Positions 13,601 through 26,800 of a stretch of 64,000 nucleotides of DNA are shown here, one piece after another. The DNA lies in NCBI RefSeq assembly GCF_041734735.1, contig NC_134878.1, positions 1,765,001 through 1,829,000 of the forward strand, read 5' to 3'. The translations under genes were made by a program, and so were the position numbers. Position 1 is the stretch's first letter. Every line of letters starts with the position of its first letter. The notes under the pieces are model-generated. The model was given only the letters and a program-made list of their open reading frames with translations. It had not been told where the DNA came from and did no database searches. The DNA comes from Babylonia areolata (Eukaryota > Mollusca > Gastropoda > Neogastropoda > Buccinidae).

Positions 13601-16600
13601 TGAGAGAGACAGTGAAGTGTGTGTGAAGAAGAATGTGACTGAGGTGTTTCAAATAACATATCAGGAGTGCAGTGTGCATGTGTGCGTATGTGTTTGTCTG
13701 AAAGAGAGTGGGTGAGTGTGAACAAGAATAAGAGTAAAGGATTGCTTCAAACAACAAGTCAGGAATGCATTGTGAGTATATGTGAATAAAAATAGGAGCT
13801 GTGTGAACTTAAATTTTTTTTTTTTTTTAAAGGGATGTATGTATGACGAAATGTGGGAGGGAGACAAACTTTAAGGACCAGAGAACATACATGAATGCGT
13901 TTTGTTTTATTTTAAAAACAATCTCATCTTGCAGTTCTGTTTTTTGAAAAACAATCTGACAAAGCAGTACTTCCAGTTAACATGCAATGAATGCTTTGCT
14001 TTTTGAAGAGCAGTCTCATCATACAGTACTTACACCATGAACGCGTGTTGTTGTTTTTTTAAAGAACAATGTCATCTTGCAGTTGTGGTGTTTGTTTTAA
14101 GAGCAGACTCATCATGTACTCCCAATTAACATACCATGTGAATGCTTTGTTGTTGTTTTGTTGTTGTCATTTTGTTTTGTTTTCTTTTTAGGTGGTTTTT
14201 TTTTCTTTGAAAAACAGCCCCATCATGCAGTACTTTTAGTTAACATACCATGAATGCATTGTTTTTTGAAGAGCAGTCTTATCATGCAGTACTTTTAGTT
14301 AACATACCATGAATACTTTGGTGGGTTTTGTTGTTGTTTTTTCAAGAAGAACCTCCACACCCCACACCCCAAAATCCCAGTCCAACAGAACAGCTGACTG
14401 TGTGACTGGCACTCTGTGTGTGTGTGTGTGTGTGTGTGTGAGGGGTACTCCCCCCACCACCACCCCCCATCCCCCCACCCCACCACACACCAAAATCCCA
14501 GTCCATCAGAACAGCTGTGTGACTGGCACTCTGTGTGTGTGTGTGTCAGGGGTACCGGGTGTACTACACACTCAAGCCAGAGGAGCCGGTGTTCTTCTGG
14601 GAGACCCAGGAGGTGAAGAACGACAACCGCCTGACCACCATCTCCGGGCTGGTGCCCAACGAGACGTACACCATCTCCATCCTGGCCTACTCCTCCATCG
14701 GCCCCGGCCCCATGTCCCACCCCATCCAGGTCCTCACCACACAGGGAGGTAAGTCACCTGTCTGGCCCACCTGCCACTGCCAGCCACAGTCCTGTGGGTC
14801 CCGCCCCCACCCGCATGCGGCCGTTTTTAACCATGCATGCCCAGGTTTATAACTCACAGTTTATTCTTTATATCTATACATATGCATATTTATATTTATA
14901 TTGGGTGCAGGGGATTTTTTAGGGGTGGGTTTTTACTTTTTTGGTGGCAAATTGGGGTGTGTGTGTGTGTGTGTGGATGACAGAGAGGGAGGTGGAGGGA
15001 GTGAGGGAGAGAGAGAAAGTAAAGCTGTTACAGTGAAATTTAAATTAGTGATTGTAATCATCAAGATGTTTTCATAGAAAAATAGCATGGACATTTTATG
15101 CATATGTATTCAATATGAAATGAATGGGATGTAGAACGTTGGAACTTGGATATGGTTAACAAAAAGGTTTTGAACACAACTGATTTTCTCAAGTTGATTA
15201 TTCTATATGAAAGATTTATGATTTAATGTTATCTTACATTGATTTATATATTATGCTATGATATACATGTTTGAACATTTACCTTTGAAAAAACAAAAGA
15301 TTTTTTTTAAATATCTGAACACAGTTTTACACTTGTCATTATTTCTATGAACTCACATTCAATTTACATTTTTGAGTGGCTGCATGGTGAATTGAGTACA
15401 GATTTCCTTCACCTTTGATTGTGTGAATGGCATGGTTTGTTCCTGTGATGTGGTTGGTTCAGCACATGCCTTGGGGCTGAACGGTGTTCTGTGACCTGTC
15501 TGAATGAAGTCCTGTGCATGAGTCCTTCCCACTCAACACTGTGCCTTGCAGCCTGCCCTCAATCCAAGCATGCAGAGGAGCATTCATATTTCCTTTTCTT
15601 TTCCAACTGAAACACAGAAAGAAAAAAAACAGAAATAATGTGAACCCCCACTGCCCTTCCCCCCCCCCCCCCCCCCGCCCTCCCCAACTGGCAGTCTTCC
15701 TTCATTGCATCTTGCTTGGTGCCCCGTCTTGTCCAGGTCTTTTCCACACCCTTCCCCATTTTCATTCAAAGTGTCTTAGACACTTGTATTCCCGTTGATA
15801 ACCCCCTGCCCATTCCGTTTCAGTTTCTCCACCACCAGCTGTGTAGATACAGTTTACAGCCCCGTACACCTTGCAGCCTTGATTTCTGTTATCAGTTCTG
15901 TGCCTTGACCTATAGAATAGTTTTACACTTTTGACCCATGAGGTTTGAACCCAGTAGTGTGGTCTCCCTTGAGTGTTTTGTCTTTTTGAGTTTGAAAGTA
16001 TCCTGACAGTTCCAAGTCCTATATTTTGTGAAACATATCTGTGTACCCCCTACCCATACCTTGTCCCATGTCTGTTTTGTGAAATGTGAACGGCAGCAGA
16101 AGTCGTGTTCCCCACTGCATGTGGCTGCCAGTGACCTGTAGTGTGTGGCTTGGAGACCTGTGTTGCCCCCTGTCTGTACCCCCCACCCCCACCCTGCCTC
16201 CCTGCTGTCCCTCAGCCCACCCCACCCCCTGTTACCTTTTTTGCCTTCCCCCTTCATTGTCTGACCCTCCTTCCCACCCCCCATGTCCCTCCCATCCCCC
16301 CCACAACCCCCACCCCACCCCGCAAAGCAAAGAGTGTCTTATCTGTTGGTCCCCCCAGCAGGCAGTTGCCGTTTTTTTGTTTCTGATCCCTGCCCCCCCC
16401 CAGCCCCCCACCCTCCACCTGTTCCTGCTCCCCCCTGTTCCTCCTGTCATTGTGCTGCCAGTTGGTGGCTGACTGTAGATGCCATCTTTACTGTTCCAGT
16501 GGCGCACAACCCTGTCTATGATGGTAAGTTGGGGCCCCTGCATCGGCATGCAGGTATCGGCCTTCAGTCCCTGTCTGGACATCGGCCACCAGTGTCTTTT

Positions 16601-19600
16601 TTTTTTTTTTTCCTTGATCAGAATATTGATGTCTCTTTTTGGAACTTTCTTTACTGAAGCTGCATGCGTTTTCCCCTCTCTCCCGCCCGCTCCTGAAACG
16701 ATTTTATTTTGAATCTTTGTTTTTGAATTGTTCTTTCCAAGAAGAGTTTTTTTTGTCTTTTTGATAGAATCTTTGATGATGATTCATGTTCTTCCATTCA
16801 TGGTCAGTGTCTGCTTTACAAACATTTTACGGGAAGCTCAAAGTCATCTATTCGTCTTTTTTCTCCTAAAGTGTACATTTTTTTTGTTTGTTTAGAACAC
16901 ACTGTAAGATTTACCTGTTTTCATTGATTGAGGAAAAACAAAAAAGATTGCCCCCATTTTAATGTATAAGCATAGAATTTTTATTTTTTATATAGAGTTT
17001 ATTTCTCTTCCTGATGAAGACTATTAGTGTAGATGCTGTACTTGGCCTTGCACTGCTGACTGTCCTAGACATGACGCAGTCCTTTGCGCTGCAAGCTGAA
17101 GTTTTGCGTCTAGCCAGCATGCCTTTTTGATGGATGTCTGTGGCTGTGTTGTGTGTGGTGGGTCCTGTGAGGTGACAGACTGTGCCTGTCTGGTAGCGCA
17201 GTGTCGGCAGCGTCCTAGACTTGAGACTCTGTGCATTCTCTTTGTCCTCCAGTCTGGGACTGAAACCTGTTTGCGTTGCAGCGTAGATCTTGGACACCAG
17301 TCCTTTGTGGGGTCTGATGCACTTTGAACGTAATGCTGTATGCTGCTGACAGCTCACCATATTGCATTCAACTTCCCATCTCCTGTGTTGTCCTCTCTGT
17401 CTCTCTTTGTCTGTGTGTTGGTTTGCTGCTGGTACTGTCTGTCTGTCTGTGTGTTGGTTTGCTGCTCGTACTGTCTGTGTGGCTGCGAGAGGCTGGAGGA
17501 TGGAAGGACAGAATGTGCCCATCAACTTCTTTCAGCTTTTGCACCCAGCAACATTTGCCTTTTTAATGCTGTTCATTTCCTGCATCTTTCCACTCTAGAT
17601 GTACATCTTGTGTCTCCTAATGAATGGTGCCAATCGTAACTGTCGACTCAGCTGGAGCAATGCCGCCAGTAGTGCAGACAACTTAGTACTGATGTCCAGT
17701 GTTGGATGAAAAGTCTTCATGAACTCTGTGTTTTTGCTTCATGGACACATCTGCTTCTTCTCACCAAAATGTGTGTGGAGTTTCTGCTGGTGTTTGATCA
17801 GTGTTATGATACGCTCTATTGGCGGCTCTTGTCTCCAGCATTCAAGGACATTCTGAAAAATGTTCACTTGATTCTGATGCTGTTATTTGCTTTTTTATTT
17901 CAGCAGTCACTTTGTCAAAAGTAACAAAAAATATTGTGAATGCAGTTTCCTGTGAAATTTCAAACCAGAGTAAATTTGTAAAAGATGAGCCTGGTTGATC
18001 CAACCACTGCGTGTTATCAGTGAGAGGAATGTTGCAATTGGCAGCCACATTCATTTTGATTTCTTGACTTTCAGCTCTTTGATTCCATATTGTGTCCTAA
18101 TTCTTCGTGTGAAGTTTGCACGAGAATACGGATGAGAATGTTTGCTGCTGTGGTCAGTGTCTTCTGATTGGAACGTGTGCTGTGTGTGCTGTTGGTGCTG
18201 GCACCATGTCCTTCAATGGACTATTGTCTGAAAGAGGGATTTGACTATTTTCCTGGTCTTGAGCCAATGATTCTGTTTAGCTGTTTGATCACATTTTATC
18301 CCAGATAAATTTTGTTTCTTCTAAATTATGGTCTAGGATATTCACCAAGGCTCATGAAGAATTCAGTGATTTTGGTTTAAACAAAATATATGGAGTTTCT
18401 TTCAAGAAACAAAAATCAGCAATGTAAAGAATGCTTTAAGGATTTTGAACTGTAATATTTCTTTTAAAAGATCTCTTTGTAGAATAACGCCTGCATGCTC
18501 AGATCTCTAAGTGCATGATTAGTAACAGGAACTTGTACTATGTTTCATGTGTGCAAGACAGCACAGCTAGCTCTATAGACTGATAGTTGCTGATATGCTG
18601 TTTTGGTTGCTAGTTTAAAGAGTGTGCTTTAATTAGTGATTGTGCAACAGTCAGCCAAGCGCAGTCATGTCAGAGTTGAGGGACTAAAGCAATGAGGGAA
18701 TTGTGAGGAGACTAGGTTGATAGATGGCGCTGTGCTTTGTGCGTAGTTGGCAACTTGTACTAATGACCTTTGCTGTTTTTCTCTCTTTCAAACCTGTTCG
18801 CAGCAGGCTACCAAGGTGAGGTTACCCCCAGTGTTCCCTTTATTTTTGTACCTTTTCTTTTGCAGAGTTCCTGTCCATTGTCTTTGAACTCTGTGTCTTT
18901 TTCAGTTTCTTGTTTGCTGTTTCCCCCTTGGTTCAGTACTTTAACTGTCTTTTTTTTTTTCTTTTTTTTTTTTAATTGAATGTCTGTGCAGATCTGACAA
19001 CTGGAGTATTAATTTTCTTTCCCACATTCCTGGCCACAGCCCTGCCCTTACATTACCACGAGAAGTCCCACAGAAAAACATGTAATGGCTGGGAGGACTG
19101 TGCAGAGGGGTATCATAGAGAAAGCTGTAAAGCTTGATTTGTTTTGACCGTTGTGAACCTTGTCTTGACAACCCCTCATCCCTGACCTTGACATTTGACC
19201 ATTGTGAACCTTGTCTTGACAACCCCTCATCCCTGACCCTGACATTTGACCATTGTGAACCTTGTCATGACAACCCCTCACCCCTGACCTTGACGTTTGA
19301 CCATTGTGAACCTTGTCTTGACAACCCCTCACCCCTGACCCTGACATTTGACCCTTGTGAACCTTGTCTTGACAACCCCTCATCCCTGACCCTGACATTT
19401 GACCATTGTGAACCTTGTCTTGACAACCCCTCACCCCTGACCCTGACATTTGACCCTTGTGAACCTTGTCTTGACAACCCCTCACCCCTGACCCTGACAT
19501 TTGACCATTGTGAACCTTGTCTTGACAACCCCTGACCCTGACATTTGACCCTTGTGAACCTTGTATTGACAACCCCTCACCCCTGACCCTGACATTTGAC

Positions 19601-22600
19601 CATTGTGAACCTTGTCTTGACAACCCCTCATCCCTGACCCTGACATTTGACCATTGTGAACCTTGTCTTGACAACCCCTCACCCCTGACCCTGACATTTG
19701 ACCCTTGTGAACCTTGTCTCGGCAACCCCTCACCCCTGACCCTGACAGCACCTGAAGAAAGCTGGGAGGCTGGCAGGACAACAAAATGATTTTACTTAGA
19801 TGTAGACAGTATGCAGCTGTGACTGTCAGATTGGGAACATTATATTACGTCAGTTTCTGAAAATATGCATTTTGCCATTGCCAGATAGTGTTAGCCTCCA
19901 ATATATCTGTCAAGATGTTATGCAGTAAAATGGACTAAGGACTCTTTGTTTTTGTTTTCTTTCTCTAAGATCCATGCCACCAGTGAAATTATTTCAGATT
20001 TTGGAAAGGGTTTTGAAGTGCAATGTGAAGTTTGTCCTGGTCAGTGTTCTGGATACAGGTGGGAAATTAGCTACATTGAAAACTGAGCATCTGCAGTCAT
20101 TGGAGTAAAATTCCACAACTGTGACAAAATCAGTTGATCTCTCTGTCTACCCCAAAGATTGATGGAGGAAAGGAGTCCATTGATGATCTGTTCTGAAATA
20201 TTTTGGTGATATTTGTTTTCAAGGTCCTTGTCTGTCTTGTCTTGTTCATCAAGAGTCTGTCTGAGAGACTCTGCAGTATGTGATGATTGTTAAATTTGGT
20301 TTTTATCTTTCATTTTATTTTATTTTATTTTATTTTTATTTTCATTTATCTTGTATTTTTGTTTGCTTTTGTTTTGTTCTGGTCCTGTCAAGCGCTAGTG
20401 CGCAAGCTGTGCTGCATGCCCTGAGAAGTTTATTTGGTGGTGTGAGAGTGTGAGGTACGCATGATGGCAGTGCTGACTGATCACTGGTGTCTCTGTGTTG
20501 GCTGCGTCTGTGTATTCTGAACAAAAGCTGGTGTCTCCAGCACTGCAGGGACAGTCTGTGTGTGGCAGGTGATCGAGTGTGTTTGTGCCTTATTCCAAGA
20601 TTGTGTGTGCGCGTCAGTGCGTTACTCAACATTGTTCATTTGTATGTTACTTGATTTTTAAAAAATTTTTTTTTTAAACTGAAGCGCTTTCAAGACAGTG
20701 ATATAAAATGCTACTGATTGTAACAGGGCATTCTACAGTCATGAATTACAATCATGAATAACTAGTTTTTCAAAACCAAAAAAAGCCCCAAAATGTTGTG
20801 TGTTGGCAAGCATCGCTAAGTCAGAAGTGAAAAGTGCACCTTCCAGTGGGTATTGGCTGCGTCACGCATTCAGCTAAGTAACAGGTACAAAATCAGTTAT
20901 GTACTGTGACACGCACATACAGGACTGAAGTGAAGAGTGTGTATTCCATGCTGTATAGCTATCCATTGACCAGCTGTGTCATGCACAATCAATCAGCTAG
21001 ACTGTAGTGGCACAGCTATCATTCCCTGCTTCAGTGTAGTTGCTCCCAGACCCCGCCCCACCCCCTTCCCAAGCCTCCGTTCTTCCCCCTCTTTTGAATT
21101 CCTCCCACCCCCCCTGTTGGCAGTGCTGTGCAGTGCTGCAGCCTGCTACTGCGCTGTTGGCAGCGTCCTGCAGTGTCACAGACTGCTACTCTCTGCTGCT
21201 GTTCCTTTTGTCCCTTCTTCAGTAGGCCTTTGCTGCCGCTTCCCCCCACCCCACCCTGCCCCCTTCCTGTCTCTGCCCTTTGCTCTGTCTTCTGCTTTAT
21301 TTCTGAAGAATCCAGCCTGGAAGTTGGTGGGCTTTTTAAAGCTGTCCAAAACTGAACTGAAAAGACAAGACAAGATTGTGGGGTTTTTTTATATGACAAA
21401 ACAAGAGTGGTCAGGTATTACTGTTCTATGCTTTTCTTTGAGAGAGGTTGTGTTGATTCAGGTAAGCAAGGGGTTACCATGCGTTTGAAGGAATATTGAG
21501 TTTGGAACTCAGAAAGGTTTTTTGTTTGTTTGTTTGTTTGTTTATTGTTTTTTTTAATTTATAGATTTGGTTGATTTAGTAAAGATCAGCTGAGGTTGAC
21601 GGTGGACTCTCTAACTGAAGGAATTAACTGCTTGAAAGTAAAGATCAGCTGAGGTTGACGGTGGACTCTAACTGAAGGAATTAACTGCTTGAAAGTAAAG
21701 ATCAGCTGAGGTTGACGGTGGACTCTAACTGAAGGAATTAACTGCTTGAAAGTAAAGATCAGCTGAGGTTGATGGTGGACTCTGACTGAAGGAATTAACT
21801 GCTTGAAAGTAAAGATCAGCTGAGGTTGACGGTGGACTCTGACTGAAGGAATTAACTGCTTGAAAGTAAAGATCAGCTGAGGTTGACGGACTCTGACTGA
21901 AGGAATTAACTGCTTGAAAGTAAAGATCAGCTGAGGTTGACGGTGGACTCTGTGACTGAAGGAATTAACTGCTTGACAGTAAAGATCAGCTGAGGTTGAC
22001 GGTGGACTCTGTGACTGAAGGAATTAACTAACTGCTTGACAGTAAAGATCAGCTGAGGTTGACGGTGGACTGTGACTGAAGGAATTAACTAACTGCTTGA
22101 CAGTAAAGATCAGCTGAGGTTGACGGTGGACTGTGACTGAAGGAATTAACTAACTGCTTGACAGTAAAGATCAGCTGAGGTTGATGGTGGACTGTGACTG
22201 AAGGAATTAACTAACTGCTTGACAGTAAAGATCAGCTGAGGTTGACGGTGGACTGTGACTGAAGGAATTAACTGCTTGTAGCTGTGACAGAGAGTGGAAG
22301 AGGAGAAAGAAGAACAGATTTCATTGGGTGATTTTTTTTTCTTCCTGAAACTACAAACCTTTTTTTTTCTTTTTCTTTTTTTTTTAAGCTGCAGTAAGGT
22401 GTAAAGGGTTAGGTGTTTGCCGGGTGATATGTGCCCATGGTGGACTGATGGCTGGATTCCCCCCACACTCTGTTGACACTGTGTTGTGCTCACATGGCTG
22501 TCGTTTCGTGTTGTCCAAAGGTTTGCTGAGGGCGATGTGCAGAAAGCCCCCTTTGATGTGTTCCCATCATGGCGCGATTAGTCCGTCGGCTCCTTGCCTG

Positions 22601-23768
22601 CTGCCTCAAAGCGCTGCACCCACGGGCACATTAACTGCATCAGAGCGCCGCACATGCCTCTGCTGGCCATACATTGTGCAGCTGTAGAGTTGTAAGCAGC
22701 AGAGCAACGCCAGCTGTGTTGGAAACTGGCTGTTGAGAGCAGCGCTGCCGTTTTCCCCCCCGCAACTGGCTTTTCTACTTTTTTTGCCTGTGCGTGCTGC
22801 GAAAACCGAGCCCATTTTTGAGCTGCGTTTTGTCAGGCCAAGTCTTTTTTTTCTAAATTTTTCTTTACATCTTACTAATCTTTTAAAATGTCATTGGATG
22901 ACTTTACAGTTCCCTTTCAACAGTCCTTTGACAGTCGTGATGGAAGTTGTTTTTTGAGGTTGACCATGTTTCATTTTATATTTTCGGTTTACTTTGAGCC
23001 TTAAAACAGAAGGCTTATCGTGCGTATGGGACGTTCCTCCACTTTTTGACAGGGACGTCGTGTATTGGACAGCTTTGGGAGCATGACACTGTTCTCTCTC
23101 TCCTCCTCCTCTCATTCCATTCCTTCCTTTCTTCTCCTCCCCCAGTCCCCCAGGCAGGCCACTCCCCCTTCCACCCAGCGTACATCACCATTGTCTTCCA
23201 TACATATATGTATCTAGTTCTATTTCCCGTCCTTAATGTGTCCCAAAAATTCACAACCACCAAAAGATCTACACCCAACAATCAAAAAATCTGTAGAACT
23301 TATTAGAAATTAGGGAAATAAACAAAGATGCTTGATGGGTGTGTTGGCAGGTTTGAATAACCAAACGGTATGATTTTGCGCTGAGAGAGAGAGAGAGTGT
23401 GTGTGTGTGTGTATTGTGTGTGTGTGACAAGTGTGGTATGGAAGTGATGGTATGACAGCATTCACCTGAAGAAGTTTCTGTCAGATGTTTCAATTGACAT
23501 TGGGAAGACACTTTTTAATATTGTGACGGTAATTTGACTTAGGAACTGTTCTCCTCTCTTTTAGGAATTTCTTCACGGTAAAGCAGAATAATTATTTTAT
23601 TAATTAAAAAAAGAAAAGGAAAAAAAAGACACACACACAAACTTTCTTACGTAATCTTGAATACAATAACACCGTGAAGGCAGTAATGATGACTGTTTAT
23701 ACATCATATAGTTGGTCTTTCGTGCATAATTATCACTGCTGTCAAAACACACACTCACAAACACACAT

Positions 23769-23805
<37 letters not shown>

Positions 23806-26800
23806 TCTCGCACATATGCTTGCACACTTCTATCAAAATTTTTGTTTCCTGATTTATTTTACTTCTATTGTCACCTGGATTTGTTCATCCAGTGTTTAGC
23901 TTACCACATTGCCGAATGTACTGATCAAAAACCAACCCAAGTCACAATTCTCTGAGCAGTAGAGTGAAGCATAGGAAGAAATCCAGTGTATGTTAAACTG
24001 GAATCCATGGAAATAACTGGTATCTAAACTAGAGTCCAGGGAAATTAACTGGTAAGTAAACTAGAATCCAGGGAAATAAACTGGTATGTAAAACTAGAAT
24101 TAACTGGAATCCAGTGAAATTAACTGGTATGTAAAACTAGAATTAACTGGAATCCAGTGAAATTAACTGGTATGTAAAACTAGAATCCAGTGAAAATAAC
24201 TGGAACCCAGTGACATATACTGGTATGAGAAACTGGAACCAGGAACGGGGTTGGTATTGTCAAAGGAATGACATTTTCCAATTCAAGTGAGGAACTGAAG
24301 ATTACTATGATTCTCACGTTAATTGGAGAGTTGATTCATTTGAGTCTGTCAGCAAATGCTGTTCTAATTTTTTACCTGCAGTGTTAAACAATAAAATGAT
24401 CAAGGTCTGGTACAGGAAGAAAAGTTCTCATTTAATGATCAATAACCATCCAAACCAGAATTCTGAAGTTGCTGTTGGAGAATATTCTATCTCAAGATAG
24501 AGGATACAACTTGAATTGTCCATAAAACATGCAAATATTGTTCATGTTCAGCACAGCAGATATGAATGCTGAAGTCAGTTTGAGACTGCAGTCAAAAAAC
24601 TTTTGTAGTAATTCAGAGAAAGTAGTCATTGATCAGCAGCTTTGGTGTGAAGCCTAACTTTTGGTAGTAATTCAAAGAATGTAGTCCTAATTGATTTGCA
24701 GCTTTGGTGCAGAGCCTAACTTTTGTAGTAATTCAAAGAATGTAGTCCTGAATTGACTGGCAGCTTTGGTGTGAAGTCGAACTTTTGTAGTATTTCAAAG
24801 AATGTAGTCCTGATTTGACTGGCAGCTTTGGTGTGAAGTCTAACTTTTGTAGTAATTCAAAGAATGTAGTCCTGATTTGACTGGCAGCATTGGTGTGAAG
24901 TCTAACTTTTGTAGTAATTCAAAGAATGTAGTCCTCATTTGACTGGCAGCATTGGTGTGAAGTGTAACTTTTGTAGTAATTCAGAGAATGCGGTCATGAC
25001 TGAAGGGCGGCTGGGTGTGAAGCTGACTAATAGAAATTGATAGAACATAGTGGTGACGACACGTGGGTGTGAGTCTGACTAATTGGTGACGACACCTGGG
25101 TGTGAGCCTGACTAATAGAAATTGATAGAACATAGTGGTGATGACACCTGGGTGTGAGCCTGACTAATAGAAATTGATAGAACATAGTGGTGACGACACC
25201 TGGGTGTGAGCCTTACTAATAGAAATTGATAGAACATAGTGGTGATGACACCTGGGTGTGAGCCTGACTAATAGAAATTGATAGAACATAGTGGTGACGA
25301 CACCTGGGTGTGAGCCTGACTAATAGAAATTGATAGAACATAGTGGTGACGACACCTGGGTGTGAAGCTGACTAATAGAAATTGATAGAACATAGTGGTG
25401 ATGACACCTGGGTGTGAGCCTGACTAATAGAAATTGATAGAACATAGTGGTGACGACACGTGGGTGTGAGTCTGACTAATAGAAATTGATAGAACATAGT
25501 GGTGACGACACCTGGGTGTGAGCCTGACTAATAGAAATTGATAGAACATAGTGGTGACGACACCTGGATGTGAGGCTGACGTGGACGGTGTTGTTCCAGT
25601 CCCCTACCAGCCGCTGAACCTGCACGCGGAGCCCATCTCGCCCAACGAGATCCTGGTGAAGTGGGACGAGCCCCAGGAGGCGGACACCATCACCAGCTAC
25701 GAGCTGTACTACAACGACTCCCACACACGGCAGAACGTGCGGGTCAGCATCCACCCCCCAGTCAACAACTACCGCCTGGAGGACCTGACGCCAGACACGG
25801 TGTACCACATCCAAGTGTCGGCCAAGTCACGGCGCGGAGAGGGGCCCCGCACCCCCACCATCCAGGCCAAGACTCACCAGTTCAGTAAGTGGCGTCATGC
25901 ACAGTCTTGTCTGTTACCTGGCTTTTTTTACACACCAACAACACACTTACTTTTCAGTCAGTGTTGATGTGGAAGAGCGAACAACATGTTTGATGTTATG
26001 TGTTGTTCCTTGATTTAGCTTTCTCTTTCTTCTTGGCCTTCCTTTTAGAGGTTCACATTTGCTATGTGTTGCTTTGTTCAAATATTAGTTTACTTACTTT
26101 TCTTTCTTTTTTTTTTTTTCAGTGTTTTTGGCACAGCAGTCCCTGAACACTGAAACTGAAGGGAAGGTTAGCTGCAGTCAGTTGATAAATGTCAACAATA
26201 ATAAAAGTGTTTTGCTAATGTACAAAGCAAAAACGTGCTTGCATCTTCTACTACATGATTGCTTTTCAATACAGTCCTTGCCAAAAAAAAAAAAAAAAAA
26301 AAGAAGAAGAAGATAATACTTAACTGTGCTTTTGCTGAATAACAAAAGATCCCAAATTTCTTACATGCAAAAACAAAACACACTCTTGCTTGTAACAGAA
26401 GAAAATAATGCCTTTTGGATCCATTTGTCCTCACAGCTATCTGACAGATCTTGAAACAGCAGTGTCATTTGTCTCTCAGAAGTTAACATACTGCCCACTC
26501 CCTTTTCAGAGTGAAAAAAAAGGTCTTTGGCAAGAAATAATTGACAATGAGATTGTCTGTGACCGACCGTCATGGAGAATAAATGATATCCCAGATTAGA
26601 CAGAATCACAGAAGCCTTTTGTGTTAAAACGAAGCAGACCACAAAGTTTGACCATCAGTTCATCAGCATCAGAAACCATGTACACACCTCCCTTTTCTTT
26701 GCCCTTTTGGTGATGATGGTTTGTTTCAGTTGTTGGAGAGAGCACAGAATATGTGTGCTGTATCTGTTGCTTAGCTCTGTGCTACATGTGGAATTAGTAT

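Noticed and set aside
11880-13757. Reading frames up to 625 residues on the minus strand rich in SLSHTLH
   Set aside because: They lie in a GT/GA minisatellite and exist in all three minus frames; unit structure, not selection, keeps them open.
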